A DNA stretch of 64,000 nucleotides from Nocardia terrae (GCF_009760405.1 NZ_WRPP01000006.1:124001-188000); one strand, 5' to 3'. Shown: positions 25,150-34,203, numbered from the stretch's first letter. Made by a program: numbers and translations. The notes: generated by a model from the sequence alone, not told the origin.

Positions 25150-26487
25150 TCAGGAAGCCAGGCCGTGGCTTTCGATCCGGCCGGGCGGGTGGGCGGGCAG
25201 CCGCGCGGAATAGATGGAGTAGCCGTCGAGGTGGCGCACCACCAGCGTGGCGGTGGCGGTGGCGGCGATCATGGCGGGCAGGATGGCGAAGCCGCCGTGG
25301 GTGAGTTCGAGGACCAGGGCCAGGCCGGTGAGCGGGGCCTGCATCGACGCGCCGATGGCGGCGCAGGCCGCGACCATGGCGAACGCGCCGACCGGGGAGC
25401 CGGGCCACATCCGCGTCCACAGGATTCCGGTGCCCGCGCCGAAAGCCGCCCCCGTGCTGAGGATCGGCGTGAACAATCCGCCGGGCGCGCCACTGCCCAG
25501 GCAGACGGCCGTGACGATCGGTTTGAGAATGGCCAGCGTCAGCAGCAATCCGGCACCGCCGAGACCCAGGAAGGCGGCCGCCGCGATGCCGTGGCCGTTG
25601 CCGAACAGTTGCGGGTAGGCGATGCCGACCAGCCCGAGCGCGCCGAAGGCGAGGATGGGCGCGATCAGGACACCGATCCCGCTGACACGGTAGTGCGAGA
25701 GCCAGCCGATGACCCGGATATAGCCGGTGGCTGCCAGCCCGAGGAACGGTCCGATCAGCAGCGCCCAGGTCAGCAGCGACGGACTCCAGTCGTAAGGGGC
25801 GATGTCCAGGTAGGTGGCGCGGTTGGGGAGATACAGCCACGCCGTCATGGTCGCGATCCCCGAGCAGGCGAGCGCGGGCAGCAGGATGGCGATAGAGGTT
25901 GTCCCGTACAAGATTTCGGCGGTGAAGAAGGCTCCCCCCAAGGGCACGTTGTACACGCAGGCCAGACCGGCCCCGCCGCCGCAGGCGATGAGGAGCCGCC
26001 GCTGGGCCGCGCTCAGCGCGAACCCGCGGCTCAGCACACTGCCCCACGCGCCGCCCATCAGTTTGGGCGCGGCTTCGCGGCCCAGCGACGCGCCCAGTCC
26101 GATGATGACCTCGGAGATGACCGCGGTGCCCAGGCAGCGCCGGAAGGACAGGTCACCGGATTCGGTCCAGACGATGTCGTCGAGGTCGGTCTTCTCGCCG
26201 GGGGTCCAGCGCCGCAGCAGATAGATCGAAACCCCGCCCACCACACCGGCGATGAGCAGCGAAACCACCCGCCGCACCGACGACGCCTGCGCCACGTTCG
26301 ACAGATAGGCGCCGCCGCCGGGGAAGGCGACGGCCTCGACCCGGAACAGCAGGGCCATCAGCGCGATCCCGCCGAGTCCGGCGGCCACGCCGGTCAGTAC
26401 GAGAGCGACCCAGAACATCGGGGTGAGCGCGGCCGCGCCGTCGTGGCGCGCATTGGGTTGTTCCATCGCGCCGCGCTGGGACGGCAT
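25150..26487 (-). CDS. CLC-family chloride channel or Cl-/H+ antiporter
   Basis: About 445 residues with ten or more hydrophobic segments. The CLC signatures are present: GREAAP (the GxEGP filter segment, with the gating Glu kept but Gly-Pro changed to Ala-Ala-Pro) and GSGAPGGLFTP (GSGIP/GxFxP region). No CBS domains. The start is uncertain: ATG 26487 is used because codon bias is strong from there, while GTG 26574 and ATG 26466 are possible. It lies tail to tail with the TetR gene. Confidence 0.85.
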   Translation of the reverse strand: MPSQRGAMEQPNARHDGAAALTPMFWVALVLTGVAAGLGGIALMALLFRVEAVAFPGGGAYLSNVAQASSVRRVVSLLIAGVVGGVSIYLLRRWTPGEKTDLDDIVWTESGDLSFRRCLGTAVISEVIIGLGASLGREAAPKLMGGAWGSVLSRGFALSAAQRRLLIACGGGAGLACVYNVPLGGAFFTAEILYGTTSIAILLPALACSGIATMTAWLYLPNRATYLDIAPYDWSPSLLTWALLIGPFLGLAATGYIRVIGWLSHYRVSGIGVLIAPILAFGALGLVGIAYPQLFGNGHGIAAAAFLGLGGAGLLLTLAILKPIVTAVCLGSGAPGGLFTPILSTGAAFGAGTGILWTRMWPGSPVGAFAMVAACAAIGASMQAPLTGLALVLELTHGGFAILPAMIAATATATLVVRHLDGYSIYSARLPAHPPGRIESHGLAS

Positions 26488-26615
26488 GCGCCGACTGAGC
26501 ACGGGCTGGGGGCTGCGCAGCCGTTCGCTGCGTTCGGGCCGTCGTGGTCTGGATTCGGGATTCCGCCGCGGCACGTCCTCAGAATAGGACGCGCGCGGCG
26601 GATTGCCCGGCAGGG

Positions 26616-27572
26616 TCAGCCGACCTTGTCGAGGAACGCGAGGACGGCCTCGTTGATCTCGTCCGGGCGTTCCTGCTGGATCCAATGGCCGCAGCCGGGG
26701 ATGACCATGGGCTCGTGCAGGTTCGGAACCAGCGTGCGCATGGCCGACAGGTCGTTGAAGCGAACAGCGGTGTCGTACGCGCCTCCGGCGAAGAGGGTCG
26801 GTTGCGGGAGGACGCCGGTGCCGAGGGTGGGCAGCCGATGCCAGTCACGGTCCGCGTTGCGGTAGCGGTTCAGTCCGCCGCGGAATCCGGTGCGCTGGTA
26901 TTCGGAGACGTAATAGGAGAGGTCCGCGTCGCTGAGCCAGGGGAGCGGGCCGGGCGGTTCGGGGATCTCGTCGAGCAGTACCGCGTCCGCCGGGAGGGTG
27001 GTCAGCAGACGTACCCCGAGCTCGCCCGCGTCGCCGGACAGGCCGTACAGCATCAGCCGCAGGGTGCGGGCGACGTCGGCGGACAGGTCGGAATCGGCCA
27101 CCGGCTCTTGGAAATACAGCATCCAGTTGAGTCGGTCGCGGGCCCAGGCGCGCAGTTGCTCGGTGGGCGGCGCCGGAGTGCGCGCCTGGTGCGGCACGCT
27201 CAGCGCGACGATCGCCGGGAACCGCGCCGGATGCGATTCGGCTGCCGCCCAGGCGGTTCGCATGCCCCAGTCGTGGCCGACCAGCACCGCGGTCGACTCG
27301 CCCAGCACGTCCAGCAGTCCCAGGACGTCGTCCACATACGCGGCCATCCCGTAGTCGGCGGCATCGGGCGGCGCGGCGGTGCGGCCGTGACCGCGCAGGT
27401 CCGGCGCGACCGCGTGATACCCGGCCGCCGCGAGCGCGGGCAGCTGATGCCGCCAGGAGTACCAGAGTTCCGGGAATCCGTGCAGCAGGATCACCAGCGG
27501 TCCACTGCCGGACTCGGCTAGATGGGTCGGTAGGCCGTTGACGATGACGGTCCGATGTTCGATCGCGTTCAT
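26616..27572 (-). CDS. Alpha/beta-hydrolase, epoxide hydrolase type
   Basis: 318 residues. The oxyanion motif is HGFPE (31-35), the nucleophile Asp101 sits in GHDWGM, and the catalytic His (about 296) is in PGCGHW. An Asp nucleophile with HGFPE points to epoxide hydrolases rather than esterases; SEYQRTGFRGGLN supplies a candidate lid tyrosine. Probably cytosolic. ATG 27572 gives the normal family length. It precedes the CLC gene on the same strand. The substrate is unknown. Confidence 0.88.
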   Translation of the reverse strand: MNAIEHRTVIVNGLPTHLAESGSGPLVILLHGFPELWYSWRHQLPALAAAGYHAVAPDLRGHGRTAAPPDAADYGMAAYVDDVLGLLDVLGESTAVLVGHDWGMRTAWAAAESHPARFPAIVALSVPHQARTPAPPTEQLRAWARDRLNWMLYFQEPVADSDLSADVARTLRLMLYGLSGDAGELGVRLLTTLPADAVLLDEIPEPPGPLPWLSDADLSYYVSEYQRTGFRGGLNRYRNADRDWHRLPTLGTGVLPQPTLFAGGAYDTAVRFNDLSAMRTLVPNLHEPMVIPGCGHWIQQERPDEINEAVLAFLDKVG

Positions 27573-27762
27573 GCGATCCAGTTCACGTCGCGGCGCGGTG
27601 CGGGCACATCCGCCGGTGGGCGGCATCGGGCCTACGCGTCGCGGCGTAGGCGGTGACCCTCGACATAGCCCGGATCCGCGTTCGAGGTCTAGCCTCACTG
27701 GATTGCTGATCATTAGCTGCGATCGGTTCCATGGAGCGCCGCGCGAGATGAACGGAGCAGAA

Positions 27763-28038
27763 ATGAAGCGATTGATCCTGGCCGTAGCGTCGGCCACCGC
27801 CCTCGGTGGCGCGGCCGCGGCCATGGCGGCCCCCGCGAGTGCCGCGATTCCGCCGGGTGTTTCGTGCGCCGGCCCGGCCTGCTTCAACTCGACCGATGAA
27901 CCCCAGACCGTCTTCGGCACCGAAATCTGTCAGAGCGGGCCGCAATACGCGGTATCGGTGGTCGTCCCGCCCAATGGCTCGGCCGTGCTCCCGGGCTACG
28001 CCTGCCCCAACGGCCAGCCCGCGGGCCTCGTGTATTGA
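27763..28038 (+). CDS. Small secreted protein
   Basis: 91 residues with a clean Sec signal peptide (cut after APASA, about residue 28) and a mature part of about 63 residues with four cysteines (SCAGPAC, EIC, YAC), probably two disulfides. ATG 27763 has GGAG five bases upstream. No family recognised; similar short cysteine-containing exported proteins are common in Nocardia and Mycobacterium. Confidence 0.72.
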   Translation: MKRLILAVASATALGGAAAAMAAPASAAIPPGVSCAGPACFNSTDEPQTVFGTEICQSGPQYAVSVVVPPNGSAVLPGYACPNGQPAGLVY

Positions 28039-28174
28039 CCCGTCGTGACCCAACCGCAGCCGACTCCACAGCAATCGCACAGGCAATTCGGGAGTGCTGT
28101 TCGGGTTTCGGTCGTTGAATCGGTAGTGCTGGCAGACAGCACCCCCGTGAGGCCGAGTCCCAGGAGGTCGGACC

Positions 28175-28930
28175 GTGCACACCGAAGCCATCGAGATCGA
28201 AACCGCCGAGCCGGACCGTGAAGTACGGCTCGGCCGGGTGTCGGGTTCGGCGGTGAGCAAGCCCGGTCGCCGCGAGATCAATGCCGACGCGGTCGCCACC
28301 TTCACCGACGATCGCACGGGCCGAAGCGCTTTCGTCGTCGCCGACGGCGTCGGCGACCATCTCGCCGCCGCGCGCGCCGCCCGGCTGGTGGCCCGGACCG
28401 CCGCGCGAGTGGCCGCCCGGTCCGGCGCGCACGCGGGAATCGTTGCCGCCCAAGAGGAATTGCTCCGAGAACTACCCGAAAAAGGCGCCGACGCCGTCCT
28501 GGTCGTCGCGGTCCTGCCCGCCGCCGGCCACCTCGACGCCCCCACCGACATCGCCTGGGTCGGCGACTGCCGCGCCTACCGCTTCAACGGCCGAGTCCTG
28601 CACCGGGTCACCACCGATCACACTGTCGCCGAATACTTCCGGTCCCGCGGCCACGACCCCCTCCCCGGCATGGCCCACCTCGTCACCACCTCGGCCCGCA
28701 CCGCCCGCCCCGAAGACATCGGCCACACCACCACCGGCTCCAGCACCGGCCGCCTCCTGCTGTGCACCGACGGCGTAGGCAAACGCCTCTCCATGCCCGC
28801 CATCAAATCGATTCTGTCCGACGGCATCTCCCCGAAGTCCACCGCCGAAACCCTCGTCTCCGCCGCCCTGGCAACCGGCGGCACCGACAACACCACCGCC
28901 CTCGTCGTCGACGCCCGCCCCCTCCCCTAA
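28175..28930 (+). CDS. PP2C-type serine/threonine phosphatase
   Basis: 251 residues with all main PP2C metal-site motifs: INADAV (residues 35-40), VADGVGDH with Asp57 and Gly58, WVGDCRAYRF, LLCTDGVGK and GGTDNTTALVV. This is a compact catalytic domain without membrane or sensor parts, so it is a soluble phosphatase, perhaps opposing Ser/Thr kinases encoded elsewhere. GTG 28175 has AGGAGG about 8 nt upstream. It is the last gene before the second initiator tRNA. Confidence 0.88.
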   Translation: MHTEAIEIETAEPDREVRLGRVSGSAVSKPGRREINADAVATFTDDRTGRSAFVVADGVGDHLAAARAARLVARTAARVAARSGAHAGIVAAQEELLRELPEKGADAVLVVAVLPAAGHLDAPTDIAWVGDCRAYRFNGRVLHRVTTDHTVAEYFRSRGHDPLPGMAHLVTTSARTARPEDIGHTTTGSSTGRLLLCTDGVGKRLSMPAIKSILSDGISPKSTAETLVSAALATGGTDNTTALVVDARPLP

Positions 28931-29010
28931 CCGCCCCACCCCCCGAAAAACGGCTCTGACCAGCCGATTAGGTCCCCTTCCCATTCCATGTGTAATGTTG
29001 TCCTCACCGA

Positions 29011-29084
29011 CGCGGGGTGGAGCAGCTCGGTAGCTCGCTGGGCTCATAACCCAGAGGTCGCAGGTTCAAATCCTGTCCCCGCTA
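29011..29084 (+). tRNA. Initiator tRNA-Met (CAU), copy 2
   Basis: Identical over all 74 nt to the copy at 14670, including the unpaired C1/U72 and the three G-C pairs of the anticodon stem. The upstream TGTGTAATGTTGT segment is shared with copy 1. CCA is not encoded (GCTA-CTA). Its 3' 44 nt are repeated at 43713, which marks it as the integration site of the downstream island. Confidence 0.95.
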
Positions 29085-29085
29085 C
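29042..29085 (+). repeat. Left attachment-site copy (44-bp direct repeat)
   Basis: The segment from the tRNA anticodon loop (GCTCATAACCC...) to just past its 3' end is repeated exactly at 43713-43756. Tyrosine recombinases commonly use this part of tRNA genes, leaving an intact tRNA at one border. Confidence 0.8.
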
Positions 29086-29091
29086 TAGGGG

Positions 29092-29126
29092 AAACGGCCC
29101 GGAACCAGTAGGTTCCGGGCCGTTTT
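29092..29126 (+). terminator. Terminator after initiator tRNA copy 2
   Basis: Perfect 15-bp stem AAACGGCCCGGAACC / GGTTCCGGGCCGTTT with a 4-nt loop, ending in T residues. Confidence 0.9.
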
Positions 29127-29172
29127 CGCGTTCATTGGGCATCACGTTCGGCATCGTTAGTCAATCTCAGTT

Positions 29173-29370
29173 TCATGGGTGCGGTGCCGTCGCAGGGGTT
29201 TCGCGGCGTCCCAGCATGGAGCTGACGACGAGGCGTTCGAATCGTTCCCGGACCGAATCCGGGTGCATCGGACGGCCGTCTGCGTATGTGAAGACCAGTC
29301 GGTGTCGCGGAGGTCGTCGCCGTAGGGCGCGTTCGGGTCCTGGGCTCGCCCGGCGGTGAACGCATGCTGT
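29173..29370 (-). pseudogene. Tyrosine recombinase (integrase) remnant
   Basis: The stretch 29173-29298 reads LVFTYADGRPMHPDSV then RERFERLVV, a typical segment of actinobacterial phage-type integrases before the His-x-x-Arg box. The adjoining piece PYGDDLRDT (up to about 29370) is its natural N-terminal continuation but lies in another frame; one missing base in a Gly codon near 29299 explains the break. After RLVV the sequence diverges and stops, so the catalytic HxxR and Tyr are lost. It sits directly beside the tRNA, where an island integrase is expected. The stretch 29371-29548 shows other decayed frames I cannot identify. Confidence 0.7.
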
Positions 29371-29548
29371 CCCAGATGAATCCGGCGGCGAGCCGTCGGC
29401 CGCGTTGGAGCCGGGAGGGATCGGGCTCGAGTGCGCCCGCCATAGCGGCTGCCAAATCGGGGGCTCCTGCGGCGAGAGCTTCCGCCGAGAATGGCGGGTT
29501 CGATGCCGAGTTCGGCTGCGCGAGTGTTGAATTGGGTGCGGTAAAGCG

Positions 29549-30733
29549 TCACCGGGTTCGGGACAACGCTCGCCAGGTCGAGAGTGCCGCGCTCGCCAAG
29601 AGGCCCCCGGTGAAAATGAAGACCGCGTCGGTTCCCGCGCTCCCGGCGACTGCGCCCGCGGTCAGCGGTATCACGACTTGACCGAGGCGGTTTCCGGTGA
29701 GGCGCAACGAAAGTGCGGAGGCCCGGTTGGCGGGGGAGACGAGTCCGGCGACCCAGGTCATGGTGAGCGGTTGGGCCAGGCCCCAGAAGAATCCGGCACC
29801 GGCCATGAAGGCGGTGACGACGATCGGGTTGGGGATGGCGGGGATCAGTGCGATCGGCAGTGCCGAACAGAGTGTGCCCGAGATCAGTAGCCACTTGCGT
29901 GAGGCAAGGCGCAGCATGTCGGTGAGGAAGAACCGCGAGACGACCGAGGCGGCGGCCCGCGCGGTGAGGATGACGGTCACGGTGAGCACGGAGTATCCGA
30001 AGCGTTGCCCGAAGATGGGCAGGTACGCGGCGGTCAGGTCCATCGAGGTGAGCACAATGAGACTGCTGAAGACGGCCGGCCGCATGCCGGTCGTGGACAG
30101 CATCTCGATCATCGATTGGTTCGGGCCGTTCGCGGCGTGTTCGCTGCTGCGTCGCGATATCCGCAGGGCGGGATGCAGACTCACGGCCGTGGCGATGCCC
30201 GCCAGCACCGCCATGACCCATAGGGTCTCGGTCAGCGCGGCCGACCCGCTGTGCGGTCGGGAGGAGAACAGGGCGATGATCGGTACCCCGGCCGACTGGC
30301 CGAGGGAGATCCATACGGTCAACCCGCCGAATCTGCGGTCGTAGTCGCCGGGATCGGACATGAGCGGGACATAGCCCTGGGCGGCGACGACGGTGAGCAG
30401 GTGGCCCAGGCCGAGCAGGATCGTCCCGGCCGCCAGCTGGCGGAGTCCGGTGCTGAAAATTACGCAGACGACCGCTGAAACGGCTGTCGCGCAACCGATT
30501 CGGAAGACCGCGGCGGCGTGGCTACGGTCCACGGCCCGGCCGGCCGGCAGGGCGGCCAGCAGCGGCACCAGGGAGTAGAGAGCAGTGAGCACGCCGATCG
30601 TCGTGCCGTCGCCGCCGAATTCCAGCGCACGATAGGAGATGATCACCCGGACGGCGGTGAAGACCGCCTGCGACAGCCCTGTCGCGGTGCAGAGCAGCGC
30701 GAACCAAGACGGCATGGATCGAGCCGACCGCAT
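29549..30733 (-). CDS. Major facilitator superfamily transporter
   Basis: 394 residues with about 12 hydrophobic segments and an MFS motif A-like loop (LAALPAGRAVDRSHAAAV) after the second. The central loop (ISRRSSEHAANGPNQ) is hydrophilic, as usual. It resembles drug/metabolite efflux-type MFS members, so it may export an intermediate or import the substrate. ATG 30733 is used; a GTG one codon upstream is also possible. It follows the GntR gene by 41 bp on the same strand and is probably in its operon. Confidence 0.82.
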   Translation of the reverse strand: MRSARSMPSWFALLCTATGLSQAVFTAVRVIISYRALEFGGDGTTIGVLTALYSLVPLLAALPAGRAVDRSHAAAVFRIGCATAVSAVVCVIFSTGLRQLAAGTILLGLGHLLTVVAAQGYVPLMSDPGDYDRRFGGLTVWISLGQSAGVPIIALFSSRPHSGSAALTETLWVMAVLAGIATAVSLHPALRISRRSSEHAANGPNQSMIEMLSTTGMRPAVFSSLIVLTSMDLTAAYLPIFGQRFGYSVLTVTVILTARAAASVVSRFFLTDMLRLASRKWLLISGTLCSALPIALIPAIPNPIVVTAFMAGAGFFWGLAQPLTMTWVAGLVSPANRASALSLRLTGNRLGQVVIPLTAGAVAGSAGTDAVFIFTGGLLASAALSTWRALSRTR

Positions 30734-30774
30734 CACCGGATGGATTCGGCCGAGGGTCGTGCGGGTCGCACCGG

Positions 30775-31482
30775 TCAGGCTCGCTCGAAATCTTGACGCT
30801 CGTCGTGGCCGGCGGCGCGCAAGTCGGGTTCGCTTTCCCGGATCCGGGCCGCGTGCTCGATGTGTTCGGCCGTCAACCGCCCCGCCGCGGCCGCGTCGCG
30901 GCGGACGAGCGCGTCGAGGATGTCGTCGTGGTCGTGCTGTAGTTCGGCCGCGTCCTCGGGGCGACGCCAGACCGTGGTGTCGGGTGTGAAGCGCGCCCAG
31001 AGCAGTTCGACGTGCTGCACGATCAGCGGCGATGTCTGCCGGTAGATCGCGAAGTGGAACTCGCGGTTCATCATCGACAGCTCCGCCGGCGACGCGGTGC
31101 CGGCGCGCTGTGCCTGCGCGAGAGCGGCGTGCTTCTCCTTGATGGCGGCCAGTCCCGCATCGGTCATGCGATCGACGGCCATTTCCGCGGCCACTTTTTC
31201 CACCGCGGCGCGCAGCCGGTACAGATCGCGCGCGGTGTCCGGCGTCATCTCCCGGACCGTAGCGCCTCGATGCGGCGAATAGTCGAGGACGCCGTCGGCC
31301 TCGAGCAGCCGCATGGCCTCGCGGACCGGGGTCGCGCTGACACCGTACTTCTTGGCCAGGACGGTCTGCTTGATGAGCTCACCCGGCTTGATGGCTCCGG
31401 AGGCGACGTCTTCCTTCAAGCGCTCGGCGACGTAGGCGGTGCGGCTGAGCGGAGGGGCGGCAGCTCTGTCACGCGAAGTCAT
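30775..31482 (-). CDS. GntR-family (FadR/FCD) transcription regulator
   Basis: 235 residues. The winged helix is clear (about 15-80: LKEDVASGAIKPGELI, then KKYGVSATPVREAMRLLEADG). An FCD ligand-binding domain follows (about 85-215: LYRLRAAVEKVAAEMA, NREFHFAIY, HDDILDAL). FCD members usually sense small carboxylic acids or acyl-CoAs through a metal site. Its own promoter region and two other promoters of the island carry the same palindrome, the obvious candidate operator. ATG 31482 gives the normal length. Confidence 0.9.
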   Translation of the reverse strand: MTSRDRAAAPPLSRTAYVAERLKEDVASGAIKPGELIKQTVLAKKYGVSATPVREAMRLLEADGVLDYSPHRGATVREMTPDTARDLYRLRAAVEKVAAEMAVDRMTDAGLAAIKEKHAALAQAQRAGTASPAELSMMNREFHFAIYRQTSPLIVQHVELLWARFTPDTTVWRRPEDAAELQHDHDDILDALVRRDAAAAGRLTAEHIEHAARIRESEPDLRAAGHDERQDFERA

Positions 31483-31565
31483 CACGGTTTCCCTACCTAG
31501 TCTGCGGTGGTCGGAGCGGGCCGTGGCGGCCCGCGGGTCGTCGAGAGGGCTAGCAGGTCCTCTCC

Positions 31566-31652
31566 ACTCTATTTTCTGTACTACATCGAAGTGTATCCAT
31601 GGGTGGCGATCTCTTAGCCACTCTATCGACAGTAGACAACACTCTATAGAGT
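31566..31652. promoter_or_regulatory. Operator region with palindrome ACTCTATAGAGT (site 1)
   Basis: The perfect 12-bp palindrome is at 31641-31652. Two half-sites ACTCTAT lie at 31566 and 31620. The extended sequence ACAACACTCTATAGAGTATG matches the reverse strand of site 3. It lies between the divergent GntR gene and the hydrolase-transporter genes. The rest of 31483-31826 has no gene. Confidence 0.75.
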
Positions 31653-31826
31653 ATGTAGCCTCGCTCACGAGGGTCGCCCGATGTGATCTGGACCGCATGA
31701 AGGGTCTGCGGCGACGGCTCGATGCAGGCTTCGAAACCCTGCGCCCGAACCGAGGTTCGTGCCGCCCTCGCATTCCTCCATATGCCGGCCACAACCGGCC
31801 ACAGTTCCCCAACAATGAGGACCGCA

Positions 31827-32678
31827 ATGAAGACTGGCAATTCCGGCCACGGACCGAACCTCGTGGAAGAGCCCGAGCGGACGGTCATCCCCGCCGGCCC
31901 TGATGTGCAGATCGAGGCCATCACCGAAGGTCGTGGGCCCGCGATCGTCATCCTTCCGTCGCTCGGCCGTGGGGCCGAGGACTATGACGAGGTCGCGCGA
32001 CTACTGGCAGCCGACGGCTTCCGCGTAGTGCGCCCACAACCACGAGGCATCGGCCGAAGCATCGGGCCGATGGACGATCTGGACCTGCACGACTTCGCCG
32101 CGGACGTCGCGGCTGTGCTCGATCACGAAGGGACGGGTCCCGCTGTCGTCGTGGGGCATGCCTGGGGCAGTCAGCCCGCGCGCATGCTCGCGTCGGACCG
32201 CCCGGACCTGGTGTGCGGGTTGATCATGGCCGCGGCATCGTCGGGCAAAATGCCTCCCGGCTCCACCGAGCAGCCATACCGCAGAATGCGCGAAGCAGTC
32301 GACGGATCGGGTAACCCGGAACTGCCCGAAGCGCAGCGAATCGAATATCTCAGGCAGGCGTTCTTCGCGCCGGGCAACGATCCGACGGTGTGGTTGACCG
32401 GATGGCATCGGGAAACGCATGAGGCAGAGTCCCGCGCGCGGGACAACACACCCATCGACTCCTACTTCGCCGGCGGATCGGTTCCGCTACTGGATTTGCA
32501 GGCCGAATTCGATGCGGTGGCCGTGCCCAACGTATTCAAACCCATGCTCGGCGATCGGGTGACGGTGCGCACCATTCCGAACGCGGGACACGCGCTCGCG
32601 CCGGAACAGCCGGAGGCGTTCAGTGCGGCGATAGCGGAATTCAGCCGCGAAGTCTATCGTGCTCTTTCCATCGCGTAG
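31827..32678 (+). CDS. Alpha/beta-hydrolase-fold protein lacking the nucleophile
   Basis: 283 residues with the alpha/beta-hydrolase layout: the oxyanion segment ILPSLGRG (41-48), a nucleophile elbow reading VVGHAWGSQPARML with Ala112 where Ser, Asp or Cys is normal, and a C-terminal His (about 255) in NAGHALAPEQPEAF. With Ala112 a standard esterase mechanism is impossible, so it could catalyse a nucleophile-free reaction (C-C cleavage, lyase or cofactor-free oxygenation) or bind a ligand. ATG 31827 has GAGG six bases upstream. It is first in the operon with the transporter at 32729, opposite the GntR gene. Confidence 0.82.
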   Translation: MKTGNSGHGPNLVEEPERTVIPAGPDVQIEAITEGRGPAIVILPSLGRGAEDYDEVARLLAADGFRVVRPQPRGIGRSIGPMDDLDLHDFAADVAAVLDHEGTGPAVVVGHAWGSQPARMLASDRPDLVCGLIMAAASSGKMPPGSTEQPYRRMREAVDGSGNPELPEAQRIEYLRQAFFAPGNDPTVWLTGWHRETHEAESRARDNTPIDSYFAGGSVPLLDLQAEFDAVAVPNVFKPMLGDRVTVRTIPNAGHALAPEQPEAFSAAIAEFSREVYRALSIA

Positions 32679-32728
32679 TCGGCGGATTATCGATTCTCAC
32701 CAGTGACCCCAAGACCCGAGGAGGAGTC

Positions 32729-34039
32729 ATGTCCGCCGTAACAACAGAAAAGACCGTCACCGAGGCCAGTTCCCGGGGAGCGATGATTCGCACCGTCCTG
32801 GGCATCGTTCTCGAGTATTACGATTTCGCTGTATTCGGAATTTTCACACCATTTTTCGCCAAGCAATTCTTCGGCGGCGTCGGAGCCATCGGAGCCACCC
32901 TGTCGGCATTGACGGTCTTCGCGGTCGGGTTCGTGTTCCGCCCGGCGGGATCGATCTTCTTCGGCTGGCTGGCGGATCGGCGCGGCCGCAAAGCCGCGAT
33001 GGTGATCGCCATGACCGTCACGGCCGTGGGCAGCCTGATCATCGGGATCACTCCGACCACCGCGACCCTCGGAATGGCGGCGGTCGTCATTCTGATCGTG
33101 GCACGAATATTGCAAGGATTCGGGTACGGCGGGGAGAATGCGGCCGCATACTCGTATTCAGCCGAGATCGCACCGGCCAAACGGCGCGGCCTCTGGATGA
33201 GCTTCAACGGCATGGCGCTGATCCTCGGAATCATGACGGCAACCGCTATCGGCGCCGTTCTCACGACGGTGTTGACGACAGCGCAATTGGAGTCGTGGGG
33301 ATGGCGCATTCCATTCATCATCGGCGGATTCACCGGTATGTTCGGACTCTACCTGCGCCGGACACTGCACGAGTCGGAGGCTTTCACCGATCATGTGAGC
33401 AACACGGTCGAAGTGCGAGCCGAGACGCAGGCCACGCCGATGTTCAAGGATCTCTGGATCTACCGCAGCAGCATCCTTCGAGTCCTGGTAATGACTGCGG
33501 GAATTACGGTGACCTTCTATTCTTGGGTGGTTCACGGTGCGACCAACGCGATCGTTTCCTACGGGGTGGACAAGCGTTCCGCGTTCATCGTGGCTTTGGT
33601 GTCGCAGGCCTTGTACGTCATCGCCACCCCGTTCTGGGGCCGATTCTCCGACCGATTCGGACGGCGGGCGAACTTCTTGGTCTACGGCATCTCGACCGCT
33701 GTCTTCGCGTTTCCCGCGCTCTGGCTGATGGGCAGTCAGTGGTGGCAGATGTTCATCGTGATGTCCATTTCCCTGGTGCTGCTCTCCGCGGCGACCGCCG
33801 CCAACACCGCCTTCTACGCGGAGTTGTTCCCGACGGCCGTGCGCTCCAGGGGAGTCGCCATTCCGTACGGGCTGGGGATCGCCGTCTTCGGTGGGACCGC
33901 ACCACTGCTCGACACCTGGCTGCACAGCATCGGCCTCAGCCAGGTGTTCACCATCTATGCGCTCGTCATGGCCCTCGGCGCGGCGCTGGCGGCGTGGTAC
34001 AGCCCGGAGACGGTCGGCCGCAGCCTGCACGACAGTTGA
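32729..34039 (+). CDS. MFS transporter, metabolite:H+ symporter (MHS) type
   Basis: 436 residues, 12 predicted segments. Features of the MHS group (citrate, ketoglutarate and shikimate symporters) are visible: LEYYDFAVFG in the first helix, FRPAGSIFFGWLADRRGRK (motif A), and RILQGFGYGGE in helix 4. Group members bring small carboxylates into the cell with protons. A strong GAGGAG ribosome site precedes ATG 32729, 50 bp after the hydrolase gene. It is the likely importer of the island's substrate. Confidence 0.9.
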   Translation: MSAVTTEKTVTEASSRGAMIRTVLGIVLEYYDFAVFGIFTPFFAKQFFGGVGAIGATLSALTVFAVGFVFRPAGSIFFGWLADRRGRKAAMVIAMTVTAVGSLIIGITPTTATLGMAAVVILIVARILQGFGYGGENAAAYSYSAEIAPAKRRGLWMSFNGMALILGIMTATAIGAVLTTVLTTAQLESWGWRIPFIIGGFTGMFGLYLRRTLHESEAFTDHVSNTVEVRAETQATPMFKDLWIYRSSILRVLVMTAGITVTFYSWVVHGATNAIVSYGVDKRSAFIVALVSQALYVIATPFWGRFSDRFGRRANFLVYGISTAVFAFPALWLMGSQWWQMFIVMSISLVLLSAATAANTAFYAELFPTAVRSRGVAIPYGLGIAVFGGTAPLLDTWLHSIGLSQVFTIYALVMALGAALAAWYSPETVGRSLHDS

Positions 34040-34105
34040 CCGAGGTCCTTCCGGCTCGTTAGCCGCCGGGTGAGTCTCCTGCTGAGCCCATCAACCGGAG
34101 ACCTC

Positions 34106-34117
34106 ACTCTATAGAGT
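34106..34117. promoter_or_regulatory. Operator palindrome ACTCTATAGAGT (site 2)
   Basis: Perfect 12-bp palindrome about 90 nt before the MmgE/PrpD gene, followed by AT-rich TATGTAATAT that could be a -10. Identical to sites 1 and 3. Confidence 0.75.
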
Positions 34118-34203
34118 ATGTAATATTTCTTGAAGGTAGTCGCATGCGGTCGGGATCGCGCCGAGCGATCCCGACCCCGGCTCGAAACACGGATGGAGCC
34201 CCA

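Noticed and set aside
29157..30494. Long minus-strand frame spanning the MFS gene and the region beside the tRNA
   Set aside because: Over the MFS gene it is an out-of-frame shadow rich in Arg/His/Pro; only its end coincides with integrase and other remnants.
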